Shown here: piece after piece, positions 1 through 12,800 of the stretch
Layout: each line of letters starts with the position of its first letter
Numbering within the stretch: the stretch's first letter is position 1
Notes under the pieces: model-generated
Seen by the model: only the letters and a program-made list of their open reading frames with translations
Databases searched by the model: none
Told to the model about the DNA's origin: nothing
Translations under genes and position numbers: made by a program
Assembly: GCA_963930775.1 (NCBI GenBank)
Contig: OZ005703.1
Location: 4,154,001 to 4,218,000 of the forward strand
Length of the DNA stretch: 64,000 nt
Source: Cliona cf. orientalis
Taxonomy: Eukaryota > Porifera > Demospongiae > Clionaida > Clionaidae
Direction: 5' to 3'

Positions 1-169
1 TTCAACTTTCATATTCAGAATGATCAAAGCACTGTGTGTAAAAACCCTTGGTGGAGTTGCCTGAATGCAGTCATGAAGCCAAATTATCAACACAATCTTA
101 AGCATGGGGATTGCAGACCCGTGCATTTGCCAAATCACTTGCTGATATTTGATGACGATTAAAAAGCCA

Positions 170-406
170 TCAAGCTTGAAAGCAAGGACAGTTAAAGATG
201 ATGTTCTTGTTTAGATAGTTGTCACCACTAGTTAGTGATTCATACATGTATATGATGTAACTCCCAGTGCATGCATGAGGGGTACAGAATTCATTCTTGT
301 GTGTGTCTGTGACGGAGAAATTAAAGACGAATCTTGAAGGATCGATAGGTGGTAGCAGCGATTTGCATAAGCCCAAAGTGTATTTTTGACCACCAGTGTC
401 GCACAC
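170..406 (-). CDS. Possible exon with a mannose-6-phosphate-receptor-like (MRH) Cys pattern
   Basis: The minus frame reads CDTGGQKYTLGLCKSLLP and later FCTPHACTGSYII. The spacing C-YTL-LCK-L-C-AC resembles domains of the M6P-receptor homology type, but the segment is short, no convincing splice sites were seen, and the neighbouring exons would lie outside the window. It could be chance. Confidence 0.2.
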   Translation of the reverse strand: MCDTGGQKYTLGLCKSLLPPIDPSRFVFNFSVTDTHKNEFCTPHACTGSYIIYMYESLTSGDNYLNKNIIFNCPCFQA

Positions 407-572
407 ATAGGTGCTCGTTATTACATTTTATACTTTTTGAATGGGATAAACGTTTTCACCTCAACCCGACTAAAGTAAAGCCAAGAAGCGTAGCTGATAG
501 CCTATAGTGACTAGTGATGATTAAGTTTTGTAGTTGAATTGAGTCATAAGAACTATCACTAGACGTACATAC

Positions 573-762
573 TACCGTAAATCTGGAAATTTTCGTTGTA
601 AAAATATTTTCGTAGTCGATGGCGGCTACGAAAATTAATCTTATGAAAATTAGCATGCACTATTATCGCTAATGCGGTAAGGGGTCGTTCCTACGAAATT
701 TTTTTACACGAAAATTTATCTTACGAAAGTTTCTTTACACGAAAATTTCCAGATCTACGGTA
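573..762. mobile_element. TACCGTA-type MITE
   Basis: Ends TACCGTAAATCTGGAAATTT and AAATTTCCAGATCTACGGTA form an inverted repeat; the inner part is rich in GAAAATTT repeats. No coding capacity. Confidence 0.8.
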
Positions 763-1892
763 ATCTTGAAATAAATTAAGTGATCGCTGTCTCTTTCATT
801 GATTGAGAACTCATCTAGAAGTGAGAAGACATGGGTGGTCAGCAAATGTTGCTTAAAGATATGAACAAAGTGTTCTCAATGAAACCCACACAACACGTAC
901 ATGTATCTTGAAAATATCATAAAAATCTAATGGCACCTTATTTAACACCAAAATCAGGTAGATGGGTGTCTACAGATAATACCATAAAGTCTGGTTAAAT
1001 ACATTGTATATATTAAGCATATATTTTTTTAATAACTGCATACTTTCTTCCTGTTGTAAAGTATTGTCTAATAAGCGCATGCCCATGTCTCTATGCTTTT
1101 TAAGGGACCCTCAGGCCCGTAGTAGCATTCTGAGCATGATCTTGGGCTTTCAGGTCTCTTAAAACATATAGAGGCCTTGGACTCAGTCTCTATTTGCTGA
1201 GCACATTAGTGCGAGGTATTGGATCGCTGATAGGGGGCCAGGGATTGGCAGCTAGCGTTTTATGTACATGTATGTATGTCTGTCATGCTTTTGGAATGCA
1301 ATTAATTTCTGGTGAAGATCACTAGATTTAGCTCAAGATTCAGAAACGCAATGCGTGCACATTGTGCTCTCTTGACAAAAATAATATGGCACAGGACTTG
1401 GAGTTAGATCTGGAGGACGTATAGTTTGAGAATGTCAAGTCTTTTAAGGTTACGGGAAGATATTTGATGCACAATTTACACATGATTGCGCATGGACACA
1501 ATTCACGTATGCTTTAATGCGGTTTTATCAGAAACTCGAACAAATATCGACCATTTGCAGATGTAAACAAAAACAAATTTCTGCGTCAACTTTTGAAGAC
1601 CAGAGACTTGAATGAATTGACTCCACTGCCACAAAGAGTAGCTCGTGCATGAATACTAACTCATTTCTTCGCTCGCGCGAGATACTATTTGCACCTTGTG
1701 TACTCCTAGTATGTAGTGAACAAGGTTGCATAAGTTGCTTGTGTACATGTATGTGCTGTATGTATAATACATTATGGAATTCTGTGGGCCTAACAACTGG
1801 TTGGAGCTATGAGAGCTATAAAACAATAAATTCACCAGGGTTGCATACAGAGGGCCGGGGGAGGGGGGCGTACTGGGATCCTCCCCCTCAGC

Positions 1893-3262
1893 GATCCAAT
1901 TGTTGCAGATCCAGGAAGTGCATCCGGTGGCACATTCCAGTGCATGCAATTTTTGCCGTTTTTTAATCTATTTTTCTTACCTGTCCTATCTAGGCCATCT
2001 TCCACTTCTAGGACTCCAAACAAAGACCAAAAGACAGAGGAACTCTTCTACTTTCTGCTCGTTCAAGTCCCATAACCCGGAGACATTCATGAGCTCCGCG
2101 GCGACCGCTTTTGTGCATGATACTCGCAAACGCTCACAAAAAGTGCCTCGCGCAAAAAGTGGCACGTTTTGGTTCCCTAGGATGGATTCCCATGATTCAA
2201 GTACCATTCAATAGTTCTTGTACATGTACTGCTCTACAATATTATTATAAGACTGTTTTTCCATCGAGTGGTTCCAGAGTTACACGGCATCAAAAAATTG
2301 GAAAATTTCAGTACAACCGCGTGGTATTCTCCATGTCTTCTCGAAGTTTTGTCGAGTGTCTGACGATTTGTCCAGTAAATGCCAAGGAGGGGAGTGCTCA
2401 ATATGAAGCTCCAAGTTCCTAGGGAGTAGACATCATCATTCAAATGGTTAGTTTCTTTCTATATTCAAATCTTCAAGCAAATAATGTAGTCCAGGGATGA
2501 GGGTGAACCTTTCTCTCTCTCTCTCTCACACACCCCTACCCCTTGTACATACACAACATGCACAAAGAGAAGGTGCTGCCTAGGCCTCAGGTATAGCTTT
2601 TGTTTTGAAGCTATCTTTTGATGTGCTAGCTACTCGGTCTAGGTCCTCGCACCATCCCTGTGGCTGCTGGAGCACTTACTCTGGTCAACCGTAGCTATCA
2701 GTGTGTCATGATGGTATAGGAGATTGGTTGTGAAAGCTTTAACAACCTTCTACAAACCTTCAAGAAGACCTTCGATAGCTGCATAATATCTTAGGAAGTT
2801 CTGTCATTGATTTATACGTATTTTATTCAATGTTTCTATGATAAAATAACAAAATTTTATACTATTTTTAACAGCGTGTAACTTTGGAACCGCTCGATGG
2901 AAAAACTTCATTCCAGTCTCATATTGTAGAGCAGCACAAGAGCTATTGAATGGTACTTGAATCATGGGAATCCATCCTAGGGAACCAAAATGTGCCACTT
3001 TTTGTGCAAGGCACTTTTTGTGAGCGCTTGCGAGTATCATGCACAAAAGCGGTCGCCACGGAGCTCATGAATGTCTCCGGGTTATGGGACTTGAACGAGC
3101 AGAAAGTAGAAGAGTTCCTCTGTCTTTTGGTCTTTGTTTGGAGTCCTAGAAGTGAAAGATGGCAGGACAGGTAAGAAAAATAGATAAAAAACGGCAAAAT
3201 TGCATGCACTGGAATGTGCCACCGGATGCACTTCCTGGATCTGCAACTTTTGGACCGCTGGC
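1893..3262. repeat. Large foldback with arms of about 390 bp
   Basis: 1893-2290 and 2875-3262 are near-identical inverted complements (for example GGATTCCCATGATTCAAGTA against TACTTGAATCATGGGAATCC), with a 580-bp loop. Each arm contains the same 73-74 codon frame pointing toward its own outer end. Confidence 0.85.
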
Positions 3263-3753
3263 CTAACGACTGCGACCTGAAGAGCGACAAATTCTCTTCA
3301 TAAGACAAATTTGGAGATTATTGCTACCACTTTAGTGCATCCACTATGAGTGTGAAGCTGGCTCAGATACTAGATCTTGGAAGATAATGCACATGCCAGT
3401 AGTCTTAGAGCTCTTGCAAGCAAAGAACTAAAACAGTTTCGCTAAAATACAATAGACCAAATTCCTTCATACTGGCTTTGCTGACACATAGCATCATCAA
3501 CTTCAGTTGACTACTAGCTGTTTTGTCTGCCTTGTTGGAAGTTGCCTCTACAATTAAGTCCCTGTACATATAATAGTGTTCTGCCTATGCAAGAGGATTG
3601 GGGTCTGGGATCTTCAAGCAGACTTTCGCTGCATTTGCACTGATAAAGATGACTGTACATGTATTGTAGAATATTTGCTTCAAACTTTTCTGGCCAGAAT
3701 AAACGATGAAGTGATGATCCCGGTCATTGATATACATTTTTTCATGTGCTCAG

Positions 3754-3854
3754 GTAGTTTGGTGTTATCTGTTTCTCAGACTGAAGAGAAGGATATGCTA
3801 TGGATAATGGATCCTGACCTATTCCCATTTAAGCAGACTCTTATGGAATCCCAC
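3754..3854 (+). CDS. NUP155: NUP155 exon (first recognised in window)
   Basis: Acceptor ends in a T-rich tract plus CAG at 3751-3753; donor GTGAGT at 3855. Two bases complete a split codon, then 33 codons containing DMLWIMDPDLFPFKQTLMES, the end of the propeller just before the linker to the solenoid. The preceding exon was not found between 1 and 3750. Confidence 0.85.
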
Positions 3855-6800
3855 GTGAGTTGCTTTCTTAGTCTAGCTCGAGCTCTGTATTTTATTATCC
3901 ATGCATGCACATGTACGTATAATAATATTATAATATTGCATGTACATGTACATGTAGTTCACTCTATCCCTAAATGGTCGCACATGGGCAATTGCTGAAT
4001 CGATCGAACCTGGTGAGCTTGAAGACCTCTCCTCACCTGCACCCCTCCCACCTGCTGTTGTCAGTGAGCACGCTCAGCTGCCAAGGAGATTCATCTTGCT
4101 CACTACCCAGGGTAGCTACATATTTACCAAGCTGAGACCTGTAGATCAGCTCCAGTGGCTCCTTGAGACTTGTAAGAGTGGTGGTGGGGAAGTCATTGAG
4201 GGATTCTTTAAACTTCATCATGTAAGTGTTAAAATTAATCATAATTGCAAAACGTGTGCACGCGGAGTTGTACAGGCCGGGAAAGAGAGTAAAATATCTT
4301 GATTCGCACTTAGTGAAAACCAAGCAAAAACACTAGCCTTGGAGTATTATTTGAGTACATACCACTTTTTCTCACTGTTAGGTATATTTCGCTTATAAGT
4401 GCATACTCTATTTTGCTGGCCTAAACAATCACTATTAGGCACATTTTGTGTATATAAGCGCATATGTGACCATTGACCTCTATATCTGCACAATTGCTTG
4501 CTAGCCCAGGATTCTAGCCATTTTGAATTAGTCAAAATTATGATCCATGGTTACTGTTGATTCTCAGGTTTCTTGAGCAGTGAACACCTTCTTGAGCTGG
4601 TTGGAATGCACCAACGTGTAATATGAACGATCATATGATTGATTGAGCAATTGGCCATGCCCCTTAAATATGGCCATGAACGCACGTGCATGCTTGGCTG
4701 TAGCTATTTTAGTGCGGTGCATCTCACTATTAGGTGCACCTTGCTAGTTTTCTTCCTGTGGAGATGTAAGTGCGTGCGTTAAATAGTGGGAAAATATAGT
4801 ATTAGTATGTGGAAGGAGCTCTCACGTGCCTTTAATTCGGAGGCATGGTAACACTTTACACTAAGGCCATATAAAATAACTTACTTGATTCTCATCCACC
4901 TTTTTCCAAAAAATAGGGGCGGGAGGAGGCATTTTATTTTTATTTTTTACTCATCAGGACACTAGAAAGAGCAGCACATTTTCGAGATATTTGGTAAAGG
5001 GTCGCTACTGAGCACGTGCGATAGCAATAAAATTCATAGAGGCAGCCTGTAAAAATTGGGACGGGCGGAATGAGAATCAAGTAAGTTATTTTATATGGCC
5101 TAATGTACATGCACTTAATAAACTGACTCCTCCATAACAATCATCCATTAGCCCCCTCCCCCCCCCCCCCCCCCCCCCCCCCCCCATTGAGGATCTGGCA
5201 GTTTGGGAATCTAGGTAATTGCCCTCATTTCCCTCCCTTCCTTAATTAGCAGCAATTAGCACACTTTCAAGTCCAAGTTGATATTACATCCCATATGATA
5301 CACACCATATAATAGTGCATTAATAATAGTATTGTTCCATTATGAAGTCCACAACTCCAAGGGTGAAGCCCGAGGGGGAGGAACTTTATCATCATGCTTA
5401 TCATGCGATATCTGATATATCCTAATTGGTCACTTTGTTAGCGGTTGCAACGAGACGAGGAACGTAAACAAACCGTAGCTATGCTGAATTCAAAGATGGT
5501 ATCTTTTTGCAAGGAGCCCAACCTTGGACCAGAGTGGCTAGCAGAGCTATAAATAATGATTTTTAATTGTTCTGACATATTGTCCTAACAATGTGAGATT
5601 TGGTCGGCCATCTCTGAGGTTTGGTCGAACACAAGTGTTTGCCATTTTCTGCATGCATTTCACTATTGCATGGTGCACAAAACAACAAAATTGAAGGATT
5701 GTCAAAATGTACAGAAACAAGATTAAATATTGTAGGGATACTAAATTACATCCACTAGATCTATGCATCCCTATGCTTGATTTTCGATGATCATCAGGCT
5801 GTCTCCCATCGTGATGTTCAGTTTTTCAGGATGAACACTGTCCCTTTGCCGGAATGATGCGGTGCAGGTAGCTGGTATCTTGAGTCAGACTCGCTCACTC
5901 GCTCAAAAGATACTGAAGTACATAAGCCACAGTGTTGATTTAACCCAGGGCTAGAGCAGAAACTTGCCGGGTAGCTATAAAAAATAATCGTGCAATAAAC
6001 TAGCAGCCAGCTCAGCATTTTAGATAGTCTGTATTGCGCATGCATAACATTTTAACGTTTGCACTTCAGTGTTTGGCCTGACTATGCAGCGCCAGCAAAA
6101 AAGAAATGCTAGGCCACTATGGCCGCTCAAGTTGCTGGATGGTCGGTCAAGTGAGTTCTTTGCTCGGATAATGGCCGATGGCCGACTGTTATTTATAGCT
6201 TTGGGCTAGAATGCTGGCAGCAGGAACAAATTGAGAAGGAGAGCAATGCACAATTTGGAAACTTGGTCACTGACGAGGAGCTTAGCTGAACTATCTAAAG
6301 GTTTCGTTCCGCAAAATATATCTAACAGCACCAGTCACAGTTGGGCTCATGGGAAAAAGCTAGAAACAGCTGGTCATTTGGAGAAAGAGTTCCAACTAAC
6401 CTCTACTGCAGTCAAGCAACAAAACTATTTTTAATAGCTGGCAGTCTCGCTAAGTCCTTAGCCCCGTTCACGTGTAGGTCTTAACTTGGGTCAGAATCTT
6501 TGTTAAGCTAACTCGCTTACGTGTGAACACGCTAATCCACTTGTAAACTGGAAAAGTTAACCCAGGTTGTAACCCACATCCTGATGTAGATTAGAAGTGG
6601 GTTACATGTATAGTAGTGGGCTATGAATATCTTAACTCGGGTCAAGTGCATGCATGTAAATGCAGTTTAGTCGGATTCAGTTTAACTGGTTTGGTATGTG
6701 TAAACGAGGCTCGAGATATGCAACAATAACGGGGCACACTACCCACCCTCCACGCTCTACTAGCTACTTATTGGGATACTGCGGTACATGAGATTGAAAA

Positions 6801-9800
6801 TTCTAGTTGTCCAAACTTTTTGGACAAGAAAGACCCAGCTTCAAACAGCTTCACGGAACCCTTGACTCTCATTTTCAAAAGCTGCACAAGTCTGTTCTTG
6901 GCAGAAAAGTGAAGCATGCTGAGCTGATCACTAGAGAAGACGAAAACAAGCTATGGGCATCTGGTGAGATGGGATTCACAGGGGCGTGTCCAGGATTTGA
7001 GGAAGGGAGGTGCTGAGCCAAACGCGCACGAAGCGCGTGCGCAAAATTTGTAGCCACACCCCCAAAACGTTGACCACGCCCCTCATTAACGCGTTCTTGA
7101 TGACAAAGAAGGCTGTTTTAGGCCTAGTAGCGACAAGAAATTGCCGTTTAGAGCGAGTCCAGTAAGTTTATTGTTGGTCTTAGCTACCAGTTGTTGCTTA
7201 TCAGTAACAATAGTTGTCACACAGCTACTAAGTTGGCTATTGTGCCAGACCTTAGGGGGGTGCTCGAGCCCCCTGAACCCCCTGCTGGACACGCCCCTGA
7301 TTCACCTCGGGCATTACAAAATGCTGTATTCTTTTGTAATGACAAAAATTTCTGTCTTTGTGGCATGTATTAGAGATAGGGCCACGGTTTAATTCTAGAA
7401 CAGACAGCTCGGACTGCCGAGCAACGGGAGCTAGGGGTGCAACAAAGGGGCGCAAGTTTTACCGAACAGTTAAGTTGTCCGCCGAGAATCTTCATTTATC
7501 TCGTATATGTACTTGATTTGTAATAACTCCCCCCTCTATAAAAAGTTCTGGCTAGAACACTGTCCTGGCTTATCACTATCAAGGTTGAAAATCGGTCTCC
7601 GACTTCGTCAACTTCTGTGATTGAGACATCTGTGTACATACTATATTGACAACCTTTGCACGAATATAACTATGCAGCTACTGGGGACATAGTCAAGTGT
7701 TTCATTAAATGTAAGAATCCTAGTATGCACCCCCCAGGGCCCCTGCTCTATAAAATGCTAGATCACTGGTACTGCATAAGTAAACTTAGATAATAGGTTC
7801 ACTTGCATTCTTGAGTTGAAATCATTTTGCAACATATTTTTGCTAGAAAGTGAGCTGTGAATAAGGTTTCTTGGATCTAAGTGCCCATGGATGCTCTAAC
7901 ATAACACAATTTTTTTACTACCTGGGCGCTTACCATATTATGCAAGCAAAATTGGTAGGTGGAGTCAATATATAATCGTGATCAGGATAAATACTCGATC
8001 TCAATTAGCACCAGCTAGTGCATCCCTGCAAAAGGCAGAGCCACTTAGGTGCCTAGCCTTGAGAACCTGGGGGTGGTGGGTTAAAACTATTTGTCCTATG
8101 GAAATTCTCCCTACCAGTATGATGCTATACCATACTTAATAGTTTCAATTTTGAAAAATTAATGCATGCTTTTCTGGTAAAAATAGTCAATTGCTTCATA
8201 TACACGTGATGAGAATTTGTAAATGCTAATCTCTTAGATCATAATTATTATATTATATTCAATTAGCTACGGTACTATTAATGATAATTATGATTATTTA
8301 TGTTTGATGCTGCATGCATGTAGGATATGGAAGCATGTGCTATGTGTTTGATTTTGGCAACTGGACCAAACCAGCAAGTGAGTACACTAATAGTTTAGAT
8401 TTCTGAATGTACAATATTGTGTAAATTGTATTATAGCATTATAAGTTGGGATGGTGGTGCTAAAAGTACTGTATTCGCTCGATCAGACGCCGCAGCTACT
8501 ATTTATTTCATCGCCTGAGTTTGTGCGGCATTTATTAATGCCAGTAGCTGCCAGAGAGGCAATCCTTAGAGAAACGGTCGATTGACACCACTGATCTAGG
8601 AGATTTTGGCCCCTTTGCTGATGTAGAAGAAGGTTAGAACTTGTTCTAGACAGTTTATCGTGTACCTACCGTCGAAAAAGTGAGTCGCGAGGCATGTCCA
8701 CGTGCTGGTGTTCTCGAATAGTGCGCGTGGCACGGCTACTATTCGAGAGTGGCGACTATTTCGTTCAGCACTTCCGGAGGTGCGGCGACTATTCGAGAGC
8801 GGTGACTAATTGAGAGCGGCGTCTGATCAAGCGAATACGGTACTTAAACAAGACTACGTGTGTACTTACTATAGTTACATCTGTAGCTATGTAAATTGGG
8901 ACATTTTATTGTTAAATAACTTTCGAAAGCCCATGTGACTACGAAATTTAAGCACCAAAGTTTTTCTATGGTTCTTAGTAGATCTTGCACGCTAGCCATT
9001 TGTGGTATAAAGAATAATACAAGGTGCACCCTACCTACATCATATTATGTCTTATCTCAGTGATACCATTTCTGCGGAAACTGTAGGAATACTCATCGGT
9101 CTTGGTATTATAATTTTTATGCTACTAGCTACTATCCTTGTTTGCACCACCATCCTTACTCAGCAATTAATTTTATTTTATTGTTTTCAAGCTAGCGTGC
9201 ACACTAAGCAGAAAAAAATTGTCCAGAAAACCACATAATACACCTAGGATGCACAGTAGAGCCATACAAAGCAAGTAAACAACCTAGGATGCATAGTAGA
9301 GCCATACGAAGGAAGCAAACAACCTATACTCCAATTTTGAGAAATTTTCTAAATAACGCACACCACGGGTATTCCCCGTTTTTCACGTAGCGCGTGGGCG
9401 GAAAACATTGCAAACGCATGGCTTCCCTATACAAATATATGGGAAAACTTTAAAGGGCCGTAACTTTAATTCTAAGGCATGAATCCAAATTCCCCAGGGT
9501 CAAATTTCTAGTTTTGAGCCATTCTGCGTGCCCATGTAAAAATTATCTCCCCAAGTGCTCCCAACCCCCCCGTGAATTTTTATTTTATTTTTTTTTCTAC
9601 TTAGTGTGTAATTTTTCTACTTAGTGTGTAATGAAATCCAAAGCTTCTACCAACCTGTTTTCTTTGTTAACCCTCGGCGCATGCGCCGCAGGGTTACGGT
9701 AGTCGTTCTGTGTGTCTGTCTGTTACCAGGCTAGTTGCTACATACCTTATTTATACGTTGAAAGCGAGGTGTCATTAGGCTTCTCGTGGCGATTTTAACA

Positions 9801-12800
9801 AATGAAACGTGTAGAATTCGTTGAAAATGCTTTGTTCAAAAGTTACAGCGACATTTGCTGATCACCTCTGCCTTCTTCGCTTCTTGACGAACTCTCGATG
9901 GACAAAAGTGACAGCGATGGCTTCTTTTCCAAAAGATTAGGTTGTAGGACTAACGATAAGTCTTATAACTCGACTGACTCATCACTGATCACAGTAGACT
10001 CTGCATGAACGCTTCTTGGCTTTCTATAGCTAGCTAGCAAATGCAACTGCTGACCAGGCACGTGATGATCATGCTACGTATTACGTAATTGTAATCACAT
10101 GCACATGGCCATGGGCCATGGGATCGGGAATAGCTGCCCCAGGGAGTTTACCTTAGTCTGGAAATCAGCACAGAATAGTGTCACCATGACGTTAGTACTA
10201 GACCTCAAGTAGTAGCCTTGGTTAACACTAAGTGAGTGTTATGTAAACTTGTATGTCTAGCAGTGCACCTGCACAAGACCTGCATATTCAGTAGTAGGTG
10301 GGGATTGGTGTGCCTTTTGATTACAGGAGCTTCCCCCAGGGGTGGGATAATTGATAAAAGTAGTGGTCAAATCCCCACCCTATCCCCACATATGCCCGCA
10401 CTAGGGTAGGTGGGGCAATACATTGATAGAGGCTAGTGCACGGTATAGCGCATACTGGCATGTAGCTATATAGATCTTTTCTCATTTCGGCATAATGATA
10501 TTACATCGAAGCATAATTATAGGCTTAATCGGTGACCAGTTTAAAATAAATTCATGAAAGCCGAGGGTTTCGCACTTCTTAGTGCTTCATTGAATTCGTA
10601 CCCAGTCTGTATGAAGGAGTCATTTTCCATAATAAAATTATATTTTCTTATTCATACAGGAAGTATGTCGTTTGCCATGTATGTGCCTAGGGCTAGTGCA
10701 TTGCGCGAGCACCAAAATGTATGCACATTTATAATAATAATATGTGAAGGAAATCATATACATGTGTGTGCGTTTCTACATGTACGACTAATACCGTAGG
10801 ACTGGTTTTAATTGCGTAGTTTAATGATTGCGTTCTAGTCAAGTCAGGCCAAATTGCGAATCCAATAATTGCGATGGACGATCCCGTACCGTACTGTAGT
10901 ATAGTGCACATTTATGTTTGCGAATCTATTAATTGCGAAATGAAGAAAAACTCGCAATTCGCAATTAATACATACTCACAATTAAAATCCGACCTACGGT
11001 GTTAGCAAAAAGTCAGCAGGCCAAGGGAGCAAGTGTAACATATTGCAAAATCAGGATTTGATACCAAAAATCTCTTACACATAGAAACAATCAAGATTTA
11101 GCTAAACATAATATTATGTTAAACTACTGGTTGTAATGTATCTACACTGGTGTTTTTGAAAGATTGGCCGTTTGTCTTCACCATGTTCAAAAATTCTGAA
11201 AATGGTCCAAAAACAAAAATTTCCAAATGTATTGTGCAAAGTAGACCATTGCTCAAAAACTATAATAGTGAATTGGAGCATGGGGTTGGTTTGACAGGTT
11301 CAGTTATTGACCACGACTGCAGCTGCTTCTACAGATTGCTGACTCGGCTAAACGATTTCAATTGCTCTACCTATTCAACCGATAGAACTTCATTCATGTA
11401 GCAGGATGATAGGCATACGTGCATAGCACATAGTCATTGTAGTGTGCGTCCAGCGCACGCTGTAACTAGCCTGACAAGTATGATCAATTCATGTAAAATT
11501 ATGTAGCCCCAGAGAAGAGTATTTTATAAAATAAGAAATTTAACCTCCTAGGAGGTGTCTTCTAGAATAAGACACCTAGCTTCTATGCTACAATCTGATT
11601 GGCCAAAATGTCACAATCATATGGTACAAACAACTCTACATACACAGTCTGTGCAAGTTTGTGATGTATGCATGTAATGGGAGAAAAATTGACTTGCATG
11701 TATATGTAGTTGACCAAACTATGTTTGTGTATGTGTATAATGCAGTACTCATCGTGGGCAGCTGAGGCCTTCTTCAAGTATGGTGGTGAACCTCATTTCA
11801 TCTTTCCGACAACTGTTGGTCCAGCTACACAGCAAGATGGAGCTCCTTCTGAATGCAGTTCTCCTACATTCCTTCCTGTGGATCAGAGACAGGTGCCCTC
11901 CACGCAATTCCTTCAAACGCTCACTCCACAATATGGAGCTAGGACCACTCCTGCCATTCATCAGACACCAACATTGGGTGGAACTATGGGAGGAGCTTTG
12001 GGTGGTGCCTTGATAGGCCCAGAAGTGAAGATGTCTGGTAAACACAATGGGCTGTATCGATATCTGGCACGACTGTTGAGACCATTGTGGAATGAACCTG
12101 TTATCATGCGTGTCACAGAGCTGAATACTGAAAAGGTAACCTTGTACATGTATATACAATGTAACATCCAGTATATATATAACAAGTATAAAACAATTGA
12201 ATAAAATTGAAGGATGAAATAGGGATGGCAGGGTCAAAAGTACACAAACAAGATCTGTAGGGATAATCACATCCACTATACAATGTACATCCCTACGCTT
12301 GCTTTTCTCGATTATAATACACTTATTGTTGTCGACTTGTTTGTGCTTATGGCTCGGGATAGTCGATCAGCTTTGATTCAGTTGCATTATTTTTGCACCC
12401 CATACATACTAAAAAAAGCAAGCGTAGGGATGTATAGTGGATGTGCATATTAACATCATGAACACAAGCGTTAATGCTACTAGTGGTGTGTAGCAGTGTA
12501 ATGAGGCTGTCCTTTGAGCTAGACAAGCCACAGTTATTACAGCCAACAGAAAGGTCCACACTAAGTGGTTAGTAGGCTTATTGGGTGACTGATAGTGGTG
12601 TCAAGAGGTACTAAAGCAAGTCACACACTCTTCCTGCTAATGTACTCTTGGTACGTACCACATGCCATGATATGCAAGACCACTGCATAATATTACTGTA
12701 GAATATTAATTTAGCTGTTACTCCCCTCCTAGCACATAAGCCCCCTGCACTTGTAGCTCAAATTAGGTACATACATGTTGTTTGTCTTGCGTATAAAGTA

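Larger units (their letters stand above)
1..3753 (+). other. Region before the first NUP155 exon
   Basis: Holds a doubtful MRH-like frame, a MITE, a (TC)n tract near 2510-2530 and the 1893-3262 foldback. I searched for propeller exons of NUP155 and saw none, so this is probably a long intron. Confidence 0.5.
4222..8323 (+). other. NUP155 intron, 4.1 kb
   Basis: Contains the MITEs, the C28 run and the DUF3504 pseudogene listed separately; 4860-5100 includes a foldback with ATATAAAATAACTTACTTGA arms (4870 and 5094). The remainder shows nothing recognisable. Confidence 0.7.

Noticed and set aside
3576..3753. Upstream part of the frame containing the first NUP155 exon (CKRIGVWDLQADFRC)
   Set aside because: It does not resemble NUP155, and the acceptor at 3753 cuts it off; treated as intron.
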